This document shows, piece by piece, positions 48,941-58,158 of a DNA stretch of 64,000 nt. Source of the DNA: Actinomadura viridilutea (GTDB lineage: Bacteria > Actinomycetota > Actinomycetes > Streptosporangiales > Streptosporangiaceae). Positions within the stretch are counted from its first letter, which is position 1, and every line of letters begins with the position of its first letter. The notes beneath the pieces are model-generated. The model did no database searches and was not told where the DNA came from. It saw nothing but the letters and a program-made list of their open reading frames with translations. A program made the position numbers and the translations under genes. Where the stretch lies: positions 124,001 to 188,000 of the forward strand of contig PVNI01000007.1 in NCBI GenBank assembly GCA_003001795.1. The letters are read 5' to 3'.

Positions 48941-49927
48941 TCATCCCGCGCCGATGTGCTCGGCGATCCATTCGGCGATCAGGTCCGGGTGGCTGCGCGG
49001 CACCCAGTGCCCGGCGCGGACCGTCCGCAGCGCCAGGTCGGGCGCCCGCCCGGCCAGGCCGCCCACCAGGTGAGGGGACACGAACAGGTCGCGGGTCGGC
49101 ACGACGACCTGTGTCGGCACGTCCGTGCGCCGCTCGCGCGGCCTGCGCAGGCGCCCCATGTTGGCGCGGTACAGGTTGACGCCGACGGACGCGTCGCGCG
49201 GCAGCGTCCGGGCGGGGTGCCCGGGACGCGGCGCGACGCCCTCGCCCTTCTCCAGGGCGCGGGCGAACAGGCGCGCCATCCCGGCGCGCCACAGCAGCTC
49301 CGGCAGCAGCGGCGTCCGGAACGCGGGGATGTACCAGGACCGCAGCGCCTGCCCGGCGGCCTGCCGCAGGTTGCGCGGCGTGGGGCGGCGCAGCCTGCGG
49401 CGCATCCAGTGCGCGACGTGGTCCAGGCACGGGCCGGAGATCGAGGTGAACGTGGCGAACCGCTGCGGGAGGGTGCACACCGCCTCCCAGCCCTGGATGG
49501 AGCCCCAGTCGTGCCCCACCAGGTGCACCTTCTTCTCCGGCGCCGCGGCGTCCAGCACGGCCTCCAGATCGGCCATCAGGTAGTCGAACGCATAGCGCCT
49601 GCGGCCGTACGGCCGCGACGACGCGCCGGCGCCGCGCACGTCGTAGCGGACGACGTGGAAGCGGTCGGCGAGGCGCTCGGCCACCTCGTCCCACACGGCG
49701 TGGGTGTCAGGGTAGCCGTGCATCAGCAGCACCGTCGGACGCGACGGGTCGCCCTGCTCGTACACGGCGAGGTGGACGCCGTCGCCGCGGACGCGCCGCC
49801 TCCTCACGCCTCGCGCGGTCCGCGCCGCCCCGGAGCCGGCCTGCCCCCGCTGCCGCCGCTCCCGGCGGAGCCGCGCGGGGGAGGCCTGCGCGGGGTCGGC
49901 GGCGCGGCGGATGTCGTTCACCGTCAT
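48941..49927 (-). CDS. Alpha/beta hydrolase (epoxide-hydrolase-like)
   Basis: A 328-residue alpha/beta-fold hydrolase. After a basic N-terminal stretch (about 45 residues) the fold starts with VLLMHGYPDTHAVWDEVAERL; the nucleophile elbow is LVGHDWGSIQGW with Asp as the likely nucleophile, as in epoxide hydrolases and haloalkane dehalogenases. The acid lies in PTRDLFVSPHLV and the histidine in AGHWVPRSHP. ATG at 49927 has GAGGAGG upstream. Substrate unknown. Confidence 0.85.
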   Translation of the reverse strand: MTVNDIRRAADPAQASPARLRRERRQRGQAGSGAARTARGVRRRRVRGDGVHLAVYEQGDPSRPTVLLMHGYPDTHAVWDEVAERLADRFHVVRYDVRGAGASSRPYGRRRYAFDYLMADLEAVLDAAAPEKKVHLVGHDWGSIQGWEAVCTLPQRFATFTSISGPCLDHVAHWMRRRLRRPTPRNLRQAAGQALRSWYIPAFRTPLLPELLWRAGMARLFARALEKGEGVAPRPGHPARTLPRDASVGVNLYRANMGRLRRPRERRTDVPTQVVVPTRDLFVSPHLVGGLAGRAPDLALRTVRAGHWVPRSHPDLIAEWIAEHIGAG

Positions 49928-50053
49928 GCGGACGCCTCCTCTCGGCCCGGCTCCCGCGCGCGGAACGGGTGCCGAGGCGAGAATGTACGGCATACCGCCG
50001 AGAACGGCGATTCCCCTTGCCGAGGCCGCCCCGCGCGTCGCCGGCCGGCCGGT

Positions 50054-50959
50054 TCAGTACGGGTCGTAGCCCGCGGCCAGCGCGGCGGGCGAGCGCTTCA
50101 GGTACTCCAGGGCCTTCGGCGTCGAGCAGATCCGGGACGGGTGGTGCGACGGCCGCAGGTAGACCGGCGCCTCCCCGATCAGCAGCCGGAAGATGCCGGG
50201 CACGTGCCCCTTGCGGACCGACCGGCGGTAGGCGCGGTACACGCGCGGCAGCGTCACCGGGCCGCGCACGTTCGGGTCCTGCCTGAGCAGGTACACCGCC
50301 CCGCCGATCAGCGCCCAGTACAGGAAGAACAGCGAGACCGCCCAGGCCGCGGCGCGCATCGCGTAGCCGCCGCCCATCGCCCGGTACACGTCGAACACCA
50401 CCGACCGGTGCTCGACCTCCTCGGCGCCGTGCCAGCGCAGCAGGTCCAGCATGGTGGGGTCGGCGCCGTCCTCGTCCAGCCGCCGGTTGTCCATGATCCA
50501 CTGGCCGAGCACCGCGGTGTAGTGCTCGATGGCGGCGACCGCGGCCAGCTCGAAGCGCAGCCGCCGCCGCCACGCCCGCGGCGACCGCCTCTTCAGCGCG
50601 GCCATCCGCGCGGGCCGCTCGGCGTTGCCCCGGGCGGCCTGGTCGGTGATGGGGGTGACGTCGATGCCGTGCGCCGCCAGCAGCCCGTCCAGCACGCCCT
50701 GGTGGGAGCGGGCGTGCACCATCTCCTGGCCGATGAACCCCTTGATCTCCTCCAGCAGCCGCTCGTCCCTGATGTAGGGGCGGGCGTCCTTGACGCACTG
50801 GATGAACCACTTCTCGCCCTCGGGCAGGACGATGTGGAAGGAGTTGATGATGTGGGTGGCCACCGGATCCCCGGGGATCCAGTGCAGCGGGGTGCGCGAC
50901 CAGTCGAACGACACCCGGCGCGGCTTGATCGGGGGATGCCGTTCGTCCACGTCCGTCAT
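50054..50959 (-). CDS. Metal-dependent hydrolase family protein (PF10118 type)
   Basis: A 301-residue predicted metal-dependent hydrolase (COG3687-like). It shows the His/Glu-rich helices typical of the family: HIINSFHIVLPEGEKWF, EIKGFIGQEMVHARSHQGV, AIEHYTAVLGQWI and LLRWHGAEEVEHRSVVFDVY; these look like a diiron or dimetal four-helix site. One hydrophobic segment, AWAVSLFFLYWALIGGAVYLL, may anchor it to the membrane. ATG with a GGAGAGG ribosome site. Role unknown. Confidence 0.85.
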   Translation of the reverse strand: MTDVDERHPPIKPRRVSFDWSRTPLHWIPGDPVATHIINSFHIVLPEGEKWFIQCVKDARPYIRDERLLEEIKGFIGQEMVHARSHQGVLDGLLAAHGIDVTPITDQAARGNAERPARMAALKRRSPRAWRRRLRFELAAVAAIEHYTAVLGQWIMDNRRLDEDGADPTMLDLLRWHGAEEVEHRSVVFDVYRAMGGGYAMRAAAWAVSLFFLYWALIGGAVYLLRQDPNVRGPVTLPRVYRAYRRSVRKGHVPGIFRLLIGEAPVYLRPSHHPSRICSTPKALEYLKRSPAALAAGYDPY

Positions 50960-51087
50960 CGACCTCTCCTCGCCCACGAGCCGGAGCCACCGTCCGGTGG
51001 CCAGAGAAGTGAACCGCGGGGCCGCGGACGAGTTCTTGAGGTCGAGAACACAAATCGGGCGCCGCGGGTTCGCGTCCGGGTGACAGA

Positions 51088-51129
51088 TTCCCCGGATCAG
51101 GTGACGACTTCCCCGGATCAGGTGACGAC
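51088..51129. repeat. Perfect 21-bp tandem duplication at the 3' end of fdhD
   Basis: The 21-bp unit beginning TTCCCCGGATCAGGTGAC lies at 51088-51108 and again at 51109-51129 without mismatch. The second copy contains the fdhD stop codon, so the duplication extended the 3' end. It is not inverted and does not look like a terminator. Confidence 0.9.
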
Positions 51130-51930
51130 GCGGTGCGCCCCCGCGTAGACGTTCATCGTCTCCCCGCGCAGGAAGCCCACCAGCGTCATGCCCGCGTCCT
51201 CGGCCAGCTCCACCGCCAGCGACGACGGCGCCGACACCGCCGCCAGCACCGGGACGCCCGCCTGCATCGCCTTCTGGGTGAGCTCGAACGACGCCCGGCC
51301 GCTGACCATGAGGATCCGGCCGGACAGCGGCAGCAGGCCCGCGCGCAGCGCCCAGCCGACGACCTTGTCGACGGCGTTGTGCCGCCCCACGTCCTCCCGC
51401 ACGGCCAGCAGCTCGCCGTCCGCGTCGAACAGCCCCGCCGCGTGCAGCCCGCCGGTCCGGTCGAACACCCGCTGCGCCCGCCGCAGCCGCTCGGGCAGCC
51501 GCGCCAGCACCGCGGGGCTCACCTCGACCGGGTCGGCGGCGACGTCGTACGGACGGTCCGCGCGCAGCGCCTCGATGCTCGACTTGCCGCAGAGCCCGCA
51601 GGCGCTGGTCGTGGCGAACGCGCGGGTCATGCCCGGGTCGGGCGGTGGCACGTGGTCGGCCAGCACCACGTCGAGGGTGTTCTGCTCGGTGGTGTCCGCG
51701 CAGTAGCGCAGCGCCCGCAGGTCGTCGGCGCGGCCGATGACGCCCTCGGCGGCCAGGAATCCGGCGACCAGGTCGAAGTCGTCGCCGGGAGTGCGCATGG
51801 TGATGGTGAGCGGCCGCCCGGCGACGCGGATCTCCAGGGGCTCCTCGACGGCGAGGGTGTCGGGGCGACGCCCCCGCACCCCCGCGGTGCTCAGCCGCAG
51901 GACCGGTTTGCGCACGGTGATCCGCCCCAT
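51118..51930 (-). CDS. fdhD: FdhD, formate dehydrogenase sulfurtransferase
   Basis: FdhD passes sulfur to the molybdenum cofactor of formate dehydrogenase. 270 residues. Diagnostic are VEEPLEIRVAGRPLTITMRTPGDDFDL, the CxxC pair in TSACGLCGKSSIEAL that carries the persulfide, VREDVGRHNAVDKVVGW and ILMVSGRASFELTQKAMQAGVPVLAAVSAPS. ATG at 51930; the longer upstream frame is not family-like. Divergent from selD 230 bp away, and moaA and mobA lie 9 kb downstream, which supports a formate-dehydrogenase maturation context. Confidence 0.94.
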   Translation of the reverse strand: MGRITVRKPVLRLSTAGVRGRRPDTLAVEEPLEIRVAGRPLTITMRTPGDDFDLVAGFLAAEGVIGRADDLRALRYCADTTEQNTLDVVLADHVPPPDPGMTRAFATTSACGLCGKSSIEALRADRPYDVAADPVEVSPAVLARLPERLRRAQRVFDRTGGLHAAGLFDADGELLAVREDVGRHNAVDKVVGWALRAGLLPLSGRILMVSGRASFELTQKAMQAGVPVLAAVSAPSSLAVELAEDAGMTLVGFLRGETMNVYAGAHRVVT

Positions 51931-52160
51931 GCCGCGACGGTACCGTGCGAGACCGCGCCGCGCGAGAGCGGTTTCGCGACGTCCGCGGTCGGGACCCCGC
52001 GCCCCTGCGGCGCCCCCCGACGCCTCGGGGTCGATCTTTGGGGGATTCGTCGAGCTCATCCCGGTTTTCTGCCTGGTGAGGCATTGGAGAGGCATGGGGT
52101 GACAAGAGCCGTACGCTCCGTTTCTTGATCATTGGACGGCGGGTCTGTTAAATCCCCGCT

Positions 52161-53159
52161 GTGACCTCCCCCGCTGATCTGCGCCTGACCCAGTACGCCC
52201 ACGGCGGCGGCGGCGCGGGCAAGCTGCCGCCGGGCGAGCTGGAGGGGCTGATCTCCGGGCTGACCGGGCCGGCCCCCGGCGACGGCGCGCTGCTGCTCGG
52301 CGCCGACGACGGCGACGACGCGGCCGTGCTGCGGCTCGACGCCGAACGGGCCGTGGTGTCCACCGTGGACGTGCTGCCGCCGATCGTGGACGACCCTTAC
52401 GACTGGGGCCGGATCGCCGCGGCCAACGCCCTGTCGGACGTGTACGCCGTGGGCGCCCGCCCGGTCATGGCGCTCAACCTGCTCGGCTGGCCGCGCGACG
52501 TGCTGCCGGCCGAGGTGGCCCAGGAGGTGCTGCGGGGCGGCCGCGACACGGCCGCCCGCGCCGGCTGCGCGATCGCCGGCGGGCACAGCGTCGACGACCC
52601 CGAACCCAAGTACGGCCTGGCCGTCACCGGCACCGCGGACCCGGACCGGCTGCTGCGGCTGGACGACGGCAAGCCCGGCCTGCCGCTGTCGCTGACCAAG
52701 CCGCTCGGCACCGGCGTGCTCAACGCCCGGCACCGCGCCACCGGCGAGGTGTTCGCCCACGCCGTGGAGTCGATGGCGACGCTCAACGCCGACGCCGCGC
52801 GGCTGGCGCTGGCGGCGGGCGCGCGCTGCGCCACCGACGTCACCGGCTTCGGCCTGCTCGGCCACCTGTTCAAGCTCGCCCGCGCCAGCGGGGTCACCGC
52901 CGTGATCGACGCCAAGGCGGTGCCGTACCTGGACGGCGCGCGCGAATCCGTGCGGGACGGCTTCGTGCCCGGCGGCACCCGCCGCAACCTGGCGTGGGTG
53001 TCGCCGCACACCGACTTCGGCCGCATCGCCGAGGAGCGGCGGCTGCTGCTGGCCGACGCGCAGACCTCCGGCGGCCTGCTGGTCGCCGGGGAGATCCCCG
53101 GCGCGGTCGTCATCGGCGAACTCGTCGACCGCGGCCCGCACACGCTCGTCGTCCGCTGA
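52161..53159 (+). CDS. selD: Selenide, water dikinase SelD with catalytic cysteine replaced by glycine
   Basis: SelD makes selenophosphate for selenocysteine and selenouridine synthesis. 332 residues and full length. Metal and ATP residues are present: GADDGDDAAV, NALSDVYAVGARPVMALNLLGWP, GGHSVDDPEPKYGLAVTG and TDVTGFGLLGHLFK. The N-terminal motif, usually HGxGCxCK, is HGGGGAGK: the selenium-handling Cys (or Sec) is Gly18 (52212-52214) and the second Cys is Gly20; the lysine is kept as Lys21. In E. coli SelD the equivalent Cys17 is essential. So the protein keeps its ATP fold but probably lacks normal activity. GTG start. Confidence 0.93.
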   Translation: MTSPADLRLTQYAHGGGGAGKLPPGELEGLISGLTGPAPGDGALLLGADDGDDAAVLRLDAERAVVSTVDVLPPIVDDPYDWGRIAAANALSDVYAVGARPVMALNLLGWPRDVLPAEVAQEVLRGGRDTAARAGCAIAGGHSVDDPEPKYGLAVTGTADPDRLLRLDDGKPGLPLSLTKPLGTGVLNARHRATGEVFAHAVESMATLNADAARLALAAGARCATDVTGFGLLGHLFKLARASGVTAVIDAKAVPYLDGARESVRDGFVPGGTRRNLAWVSPHTDFGRIAEERRLLLADAQTSGGLLVAGEIPGAVVIGELVDRGPHTLVVR

Positions 53160-53200
53160 GCCCGGCACCGCGACGGCAGTCGGGCGGGCGCGCGGTCCCC

Positions 53201-55090
53201 CTAAGACGCGGGCCGCGGGCGCAGGACGGGGCGCAGCTCGTCCAGCACCGCCGGATCCTCGATCGTCGCGGGCACCGGGGCCTCGCGTCCGTCGGCGATG
53301 TCGCGCATCGCGCCGCGCAGGATCTTGCCGGACCGGGTCTTGGGCAGCGCCCGCACCACCGCGACGTCCTTGAGCGCCGCGACCGGCCCGATCTGCTCGC
53401 GCACCATCCGGACCACCTGGTCGCGCAGCACCGCGCCGTCGGCGTCCGCGTCGCTCTTGAGCACCACCAGCGCGCGCGGCACCTGGCCCTTCAGCGGGTC
53501 GCGCACGCCGATGACCGCGCACTCGGCCACCGCCGGATGCGCGGCGATCACCTCCTCCATCGCGCCGGTGGACAGCCGGTGCCCGGCCACGTTGACGACG
53601 TCGTCGGTGCGGCCCATCACCCACAGGTAGCCGTCCTCGTCGATGTGGCCGCCGTCGCCGGTGAGGTAGTACCCCGGGTGGCGGGTCAGGTACGACTCGA
53701 CGAAGCGCTCGTCGTCCTGCCACAGCGTCGTCAGCGCGCCGGGCGGCAGCGGCAGCCGCACCACGATGTCGCCGTCCACGCCGGGCGGGGCCGGGGCGCC
53801 GTCGGGCGTCAGCACCCGCACGTCGTACCCGGGGACGGGCACCGACGGGGACCCCGGCTTGACCGGCAGAGGCTCCAGGCCGCGCGGGTTCGCCGCCATC
53901 GGCCAGCCGGACTCGGTCTGCCACCAGTGGTCGATGACGGGACGGCCCAGCCTGTCGGCCGCCCACTGGTAGGTGTCGGGGTCGAGCCGTTCGCCGGCCA
54001 GGAACAGCGCGTCCAGGCCGGACAGGTCGTAGGAGGACAGCAGGGCGCCGTTCGGGTCCTCCTTCTTGACGGCGCGGATCGCGGTGGGCGCGGCGAACAG
54101 CACCTTCACCCGGTGCTGCGACGCCACCCGCCAGAACGCGCCCGCGTCCGGCGTGCCGACCGGCTTGCCCTCGTACAGCACGGTGGTGCATCCGGTCAGC
54201 AGCGGCCCGTACACGATGTAGGAGTGCCCGACGACCCAGCCGACGTCCGAGGCGGCCCAGAACACGTCGCCGGGCCCGACCCCGTAGATGTTCTCCATCG
54301 ACCAGCGCAGCGCGACCGCGTGCCCGCCGTTGTCGCGCACCACGCCCTTGGGCCGGCCCGTCGTGCCGGAGGTGTAGAGGATGTACAGCGGGTCGGTGGC
54401 GGCCACCGGCACGCAGTCGGCGGGCTCGGCCCGCGCGACGGCCTCGTCCCACTCCACGTCGCGCGGCCGCACCAGGTCGGCGTGCAGCTGCGGGCGCTGC
54501 CGGATCACGCAGCGCTCCACCTTGTGCGAGGCCAGCTCCAAGGCCTCGTCCAGCAGCGGCTTGTACGGCACCAGGCGGGCGCCCTCGATGCCGCAGGACG
54601 CGGACACCACCGCCTTGGGCCGGGCGTGGTCGATGCGCGCGGCCAGCTCGCGCGCGGCGAACCCGCCGAACACCACCGAGTGCACCGCGCCGATGCGGGC
54701 GCACGCCAGCATGGCGATCACCGCCTCCGGGATCATCGGCAGGTAGATCACCACGCGGTCGCCGACGTCGACGCCCTGCGCGCGCAGCGCCCCGGCGAAC
54801 CGCGCGACCAGATCGGTCAGCTCCCGGTAGGTGTAGGTGCGCACGGTGCCGGTGACCGGGCTGTCGTAGATGAGGGCGGGCTGGTCGCCGCGGCCCTCGT
54901 CCACGTGCCGGTCCAGGGCGTTGTCGCAGGTGTTGAGCTCGCCGCCGGTGAACCAGCGGTAGAACGGGGGAGCCCCGTCGTCGAGGACCCGGTCCGGGGG
55001 GACCAGCCAGCGGATGTCGCGCGCCGCCAGGCCCCAGAACCGGGTCGGGTCGGAGATGCTGCGTTCGTACGCTGCCGCGTAGGCGCCCAT
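53201..55090 (-). CDS. prpE: Propionate--CoA ligase (PrpE type)
   Basis: Activates propionate, or a related short-chain acid, to its CoA ester via an acyl-AMP. 629 residues, the PrpE length, with the PrpE-like N-terminus YAAAYERSISDPTRFWGLAARDI. ATP-binding LYTSGTTGRPKGV, HWWQTESGWPM, GRTDDVVNVAGHRLSTGAMEE and the catalytic lysine in PKTRSGKILRGAM are clear. GGAGG is 5 nt before the ATG. It is divergent from a marR-type gene with an inverted repeat in between, so it may be under that regulator. An acetyl-CoA synthetase is the alternative. Confidence 0.9.
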   Translation of the reverse strand: MGAYAAAYERSISDPTRFWGLAARDIRWLVPPDRVLDDGAPPFYRWFTGGELNTCDNALDRHVDEGRGDQPALIYDSPVTGTVRTYTYRELTDLVARFAGALRAQGVDVGDRVVIYLPMIPEAVIAMLACARIGAVHSVVFGGFAARELAARIDHARPKAVVSASCGIEGARLVPYKPLLDEALELASHKVERCVIRQRPQLHADLVRPRDVEWDEAVARAEPADCVPVAATDPLYILYTSGTTGRPKGVVRDNGGHAVALRWSMENIYGVGPGDVFWAASDVGWVVGHSYIVYGPLLTGCTTVLYEGKPVGTPDAGAFWRVASQHRVKVLFAAPTAIRAVKKEDPNGALLSSYDLSGLDALFLAGERLDPDTYQWAADRLGRPVIDHWWQTESGWPMAANPRGLEPLPVKPGSPSVPVPGYDVRVLTPDGAPAPPGVDGDIVVRLPLPPGALTTLWQDDERFVESYLTRHPGYYLTGDGGHIDEDGYLWVMGRTDDVVNVAGHRLSTGAMEEVIAAHPAVAECAVIGVRDPLKGQVPRALVVLKSDADADGAVLRDQVVRMVREQIGPVAALKDVAVVRALPKTRSGKILRGAMRDIADGREAPVPATIEDPAVLDELRPVLRPRPAS

Positions 55091-55225
55091 GTGGTCCTCC
55101 GGTCGGGTCCCCCGCCCCAGTTCGCGTTTCGGGGCGCACCCCTATAGGGCATTCCCGCGGCGGTGTTCGTCAAGTCCCGCGGCGGCGTTTCACCGACCGG
55201 CCGCAACGCGTCCGGACGCGGCGAT

Positions 55226-55252
55226 GTTACTTAGCTGCGGAAATCAAGTAAC
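55226..55252. promoter_or_regulatory. MarR-type operator, 7-bp inverted repeat
   Basis: GTTACTT (55226-55232) and AAGTAAC (55246-55252) are perfect inverted arms separated by 13 bp, sitting 20-46 bp upstream of the marR ATG and in the divergent region with prpE. On the minus strand the element reads GTTACTTGATTT, sharing TTACTTGATT with the ABC-exporter promoter at 38338-38347. Autoregulation is the simplest reading. Confidence 0.7.
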
Positions 55253-55272
55253 CGCCTTGTAAGGTGTTTCAC

Positions 55273-55836
55273 ATGCCTCCCCCGCAGCAAGCCGGCCCCG
55301 CCTCCGCCGCGTCCGCCGACGCGGCGCCCGCCGGGACGCGGCCCGACGCGCCGCCCGGCGTGCCAGCCGACATCGTGGAGATCGAGCGGGCGCTGACCCG
55401 GGTGGCGCACCTGCTCACGCGGCACCGGCAGCACGACCGGACGGTCGCGGCCGCGGGCGTCCCCGTGGACCGCGCGGCCGTGCCGCTGCTGCGGCTGCTG
55501 GACGACAGCGCCGAGCCGCTGCGCCCCAGCGAGCTGGCCGCCCGCCTCAACGTCGAGGCGCCGCACATCACCCGCCTGGTGCAGCGCCTGGAGAAGGTCG
55601 GCTACGTGGACCGGGTGCCCGACGCCCGCGACCGCCGCGCGCAGCGCGTGCGGCTGCGCGACGAAGGACGCCACGCGGTCGAGTGCATCCGCGCGGCACG
55701 GCGCCGCTGGATGCACGAGGCGCTCGCCTCGTGGTCGGAGGAGGAGCGGCGGCAGCTCGCCGAACTGGTCAACCGCATGGTCGACGACATCCTCGCCCAC
55801 TCGGCCGAACAGGGCTGCGCCGGACCCGGAGCATGA
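55273..55836 (+). CDS. MarR family transcriptional regulator
   Basis: A 187-residue winged-helix regulator. A Pro/Ala-rich N-terminal tail (1-38) is followed by the MarR core (about 40-175): VDRAAVPLLRLLDDS, LRPSELAARLNVEAPHITRLVQRLEKVGYV and the wing RVPDARDRRAQRVRLRDEGRHAV. ATG at 55273 with AAGGTG upstream. An inverted repeat upstream suggests self-repression; prpE (divergent) and perhaps the ABC exporter at 38 kb are possible further targets. Confidence 0.9.
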   Translation: MPPPQQAGPASAASADAAPAGTRPDAPPGVPADIVEIERALTRVAHLLTRHRQHDRTVAAAGVPVDRAAVPLLRLLDDSAEPLRPSELAARLNVEAPHITRLVQRLEKVGYVDRVPDARDRRAQRVRLRDEGRHAVECIRAARRRWMHEALASWSEEERRQLAELVNRMVDDILAHSAEQGCAGPGA

Positions 55837-56261
55837 CCGGGCCCATACCGTAGCGCGCCCGGACTCGTTGACGGGCGGTTTTTCGGACCTTTCCCGGCGC
55901 GGTGTTCCTCGCGCCGTTCTGGTCCGCCATTGTTCGGGGCGGTTCGCGCCCTTATCGCCGTTCCGTGGATTTCCGGGCGTCCGTTCCCGGAAGCGGCGTC
56001 GACCGCCCCTTCTGCGGCGCCCGCCCCGCGGTGCGCCATCTGGGATCGCCCATCCGGAACGGAAATTGTGATCTCATACTGTGGGCCGAATCGGCTTTCG
56101 CCGCGGCCCCCGGCGTCCCTAGGGTTGCTTGACGTGGACTCCCGGCCATATGTCCCTCGTATCCGCGTGCTTCGTGACAGTCTTCTCGGCGGACGCCTTC
56201 CGCGCGCCCATTCCGTCCTCGGGCGGCGCGCCGCGGCGCCCGGTTCCCGGAAAGGGAGCTG
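55837..56261 (+). other. 425-bp region upstream of selB, no gene recognised
   Basis: No convincing reading frame; the short frames here lack codon bias and ribosome sites. I searched by eye for a tRNA-Sec (long acceptor/T arm, anticodon TCA in a CTTCAAA-like loop, GGTTCRA T-loop) because selB follows, and found none. The selB promoter should be here, but no pair of hexamers is convincing. An A/T-richer patch lies at about 56060-56085. Confidence 0.5.
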
Positions 56262-58037
56262 ATGCAGGTCGTCGCAACCGCCGGGCACGTGGGCCACGGC
56301 AAGTCCACGCTCGTGCGCGCGCTCGCCGGCGTCGGGCCCGCGGGGCGGGACGAACCGGGAGACGCCGACCCCGAGGGCTCCCGCCCCGGCGCCCCGTCCC
56401 TCGGACTGGAGGTCGCCCTGGCGACGCTGCCGTCGGGCGAGCGGCTGGCGTTCGTGGACGTCCCCGGCCATGAACGCGCCGTCCCGACCATGCTGGCGGG
56501 CGCGGGCCCCGTCCCCGCCGTGGTGCTGGCGGTGGCGGCCGACGAGGGGTGGATGCCGCAGTCGGAGGAGCACCTCGCCGCCATCGACGCCCTCGGCGTG
56601 CGCAACGGCGTGCTGGTGGTGACCCGCTCCGACCGCGCCGATCCCAGGCTGGCGCTGCGCCAGGCGCGCGAGCGGCTCGCCCGCACCGGCCTGCGGGGCG
56701 CCGAGTCCGTCGCCGTCAGCGCCGTCACCGGCGCCGGCCTCCCGGAGCTCACCGCGGCGCTGGACCGCCTGGCCGGACGGCTGCCCGTGCCCGACCCGGA
56801 CGCTCCCGTCCGGCTGTGGGCCGACCGCGTCGAACCGGGCGCGGGCGGCGCGGTGGTCCACGGCACGCTGGCCGCCGGGACGATCCGTGTGCGCGACGAG
56901 CTGCTGCTCATGCCCGCCGGGCGGCGCGTGCGGGTGCGGTCCGTCGAGGCGGGCGAGGGGCCGTGCGAGGCCGCCGTCGGCGCGGCGCGCGTGGCGGTGC
57001 GGCTGGACGGCGTCGCACCGGGGCGGGTGGCGCCGGGCATGGCCCTGGTCACCCCGGACGGGTGGACGGCCACCGCATGCGTCGACGTGCGCACCGGGTT
57101 CGGCGAGGCGTCCGGGCGGCTGGCGCGGCGCATGACCCTGCACATCGGCGCGGCGGCCGTGCCGGTGGCGCTGCGGCCGCTCGGCCCCGACACCGCCCGC
57201 CTGACCCTCAACACGCGGCTGCCCCTGCACGTCGGCGACGCGGCCGTGCTGCGCGATCCCGCCCGCCGCGCCGTCGCCCGGGTCAGCGTGCTCGACGTGC
57301 GCCCCCCGGTGCTGGTGCGGCGCGACGACACCGCCGCCCGCGCCCGGGAGCTGGCGTCCTGGCCGGACCGCCCCGGCGGCGAGGTCGTGCTGCGCCGCCA
57401 CGGCGTGCTGCACCGCGCGGAACTGGCGGGGATGGGCTGCGCGGCGCCTCCGGGCGCGGTGCGGATCGGCGAGTGGCTCGTCGACCCCGACCACTGGGAG
57501 GCCCTGCGCCGGCGCCTCGTCCGGCTGGCCGCCGAACGCGCCGCGATCCGCCCGCTGGCCCCGGGCCTGCCGCTGGAGCGGGCGCGGCTGCGGCTCGGCC
57601 TGCCCGCGCGCCGGCTGGTCGAGGCCTTGGCGCGGCCCCCGCTGCGGCTGGCGGGCGGCCGGGTGTACGGCCCGGAGCAGGGCCCGCCGCCGCAGGTCGT
57701 CATCGCGGCGGGCCGGTTGCGCGAAGAGCTGGCGGACGCGCCGTTCCGCGCGCCCGACGCGGCGCGGTTGGCCGAGCTGGGACTCACCCCCGAGGTGCTC
57801 GACGCCGCCGAACGCGCGGGCGCCGTCCTGCGGCTCGGCGACGGCGTCGTCCTGCCGTCCGGAGCCGACCGGGAGGCGCTGCGGATCCTCGGCGGGCTGC
57901 CCCAGCCGTTCAGCGTCGGCCAGGCGGCGCGGGCCCTCGGCACGGACCGCCGCACGGCCGTCGCCCTGCTGGAGCATCTGGACGGGCTGGGCGCGACGCG
58001 GCGGGTCGGCGAAGGACGCCGCGTCCCGGGCCGGTGA
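56262..58037 (+). CDS. selB: Selenocysteine-specific elongation factor SelB with degenerate GTPase switch region
   Basis: SelB carries Sec-tRNA to UGA codons using a SECIS element. 591 residues, normal length, with EF-Tu-like domains (1-330) and C-terminal winged helices that bind SECIS RNA (about 400-590). The P-loop is GHVGHGKST (8-16), with Gly11 where the family has Asp; the switch I segment, usually RRGMTIDLGFA, is APSLGLEVA, losing the Thr and Asp; the G3 motif DVPGHER (66-72) and G4 TRSD (121-124) are kept. ATG at 56262 follows AAAGGGAG. GTP-driven function is doubtful. Confidence 0.88.
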   Translation: MQVVATAGHVGHGKSTLVRALAGVGPAGRDEPGDADPEGSRPGAPSLGLEVALATLPSGERLAFVDVPGHERAVPTMLAGAGPVPAVVLAVAADEGWMPQSEEHLAAIDALGVRNGVLVVTRSDRADPRLALRQARERLARTGLRGAESVAVSAVTGAGLPELTAALDRLAGRLPVPDPDAPVRLWADRVEPGAGGAVVHGTLAAGTIRVRDELLLMPAGRRVRVRSVEAGEGPCEAAVGAARVAVRLDGVAPGRVAPGMALVTPDGWTATACVDVRTGFGEASGRLARRMTLHIGAAAVPVALRPLGPDTARLTLNTRLPLHVGDAAVLRDPARRAVARVSVLDVRPPVLVRRDDTAARARELASWPDRPGGEVVLRRHGVLHRAELAGMGCAAPPGAVRIGEWLVDPDHWEALRRRLVRLAAERAAIRPLAPGLPLERARLRLGLPARRLVEALARPPLRLAGGRVYGPEQGPPPQVVIAAGRLREELADAPFRAPDAARLAELGLTPEVLDAAERAGAVLRLGDGVVLPSGADREALRILGGLPQPFSVGQAARALGTDRRTAVALLEHLDGLGATRRVGEGRRVPGR

Positions 58038-58158
58038 CGGCCCGCGGGCGCCGGCGCGACCCCAGGGACGATCCGGAGAAAACCGTTTGAACCGGCGGGC
58101 CGCGGTCTGGCGTCATAGTTGCGGTCCGGCTGCCGTCGATCACGGAGAGGAGCAGGTG

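Noticed and set aside
55837..56261. Possible tRNA-Sec or selA remnant upstream of selB
   Set aside because: No TCA anticodon loop, T-arm or acceptor pairing found, and no reading frame resembles SelA.
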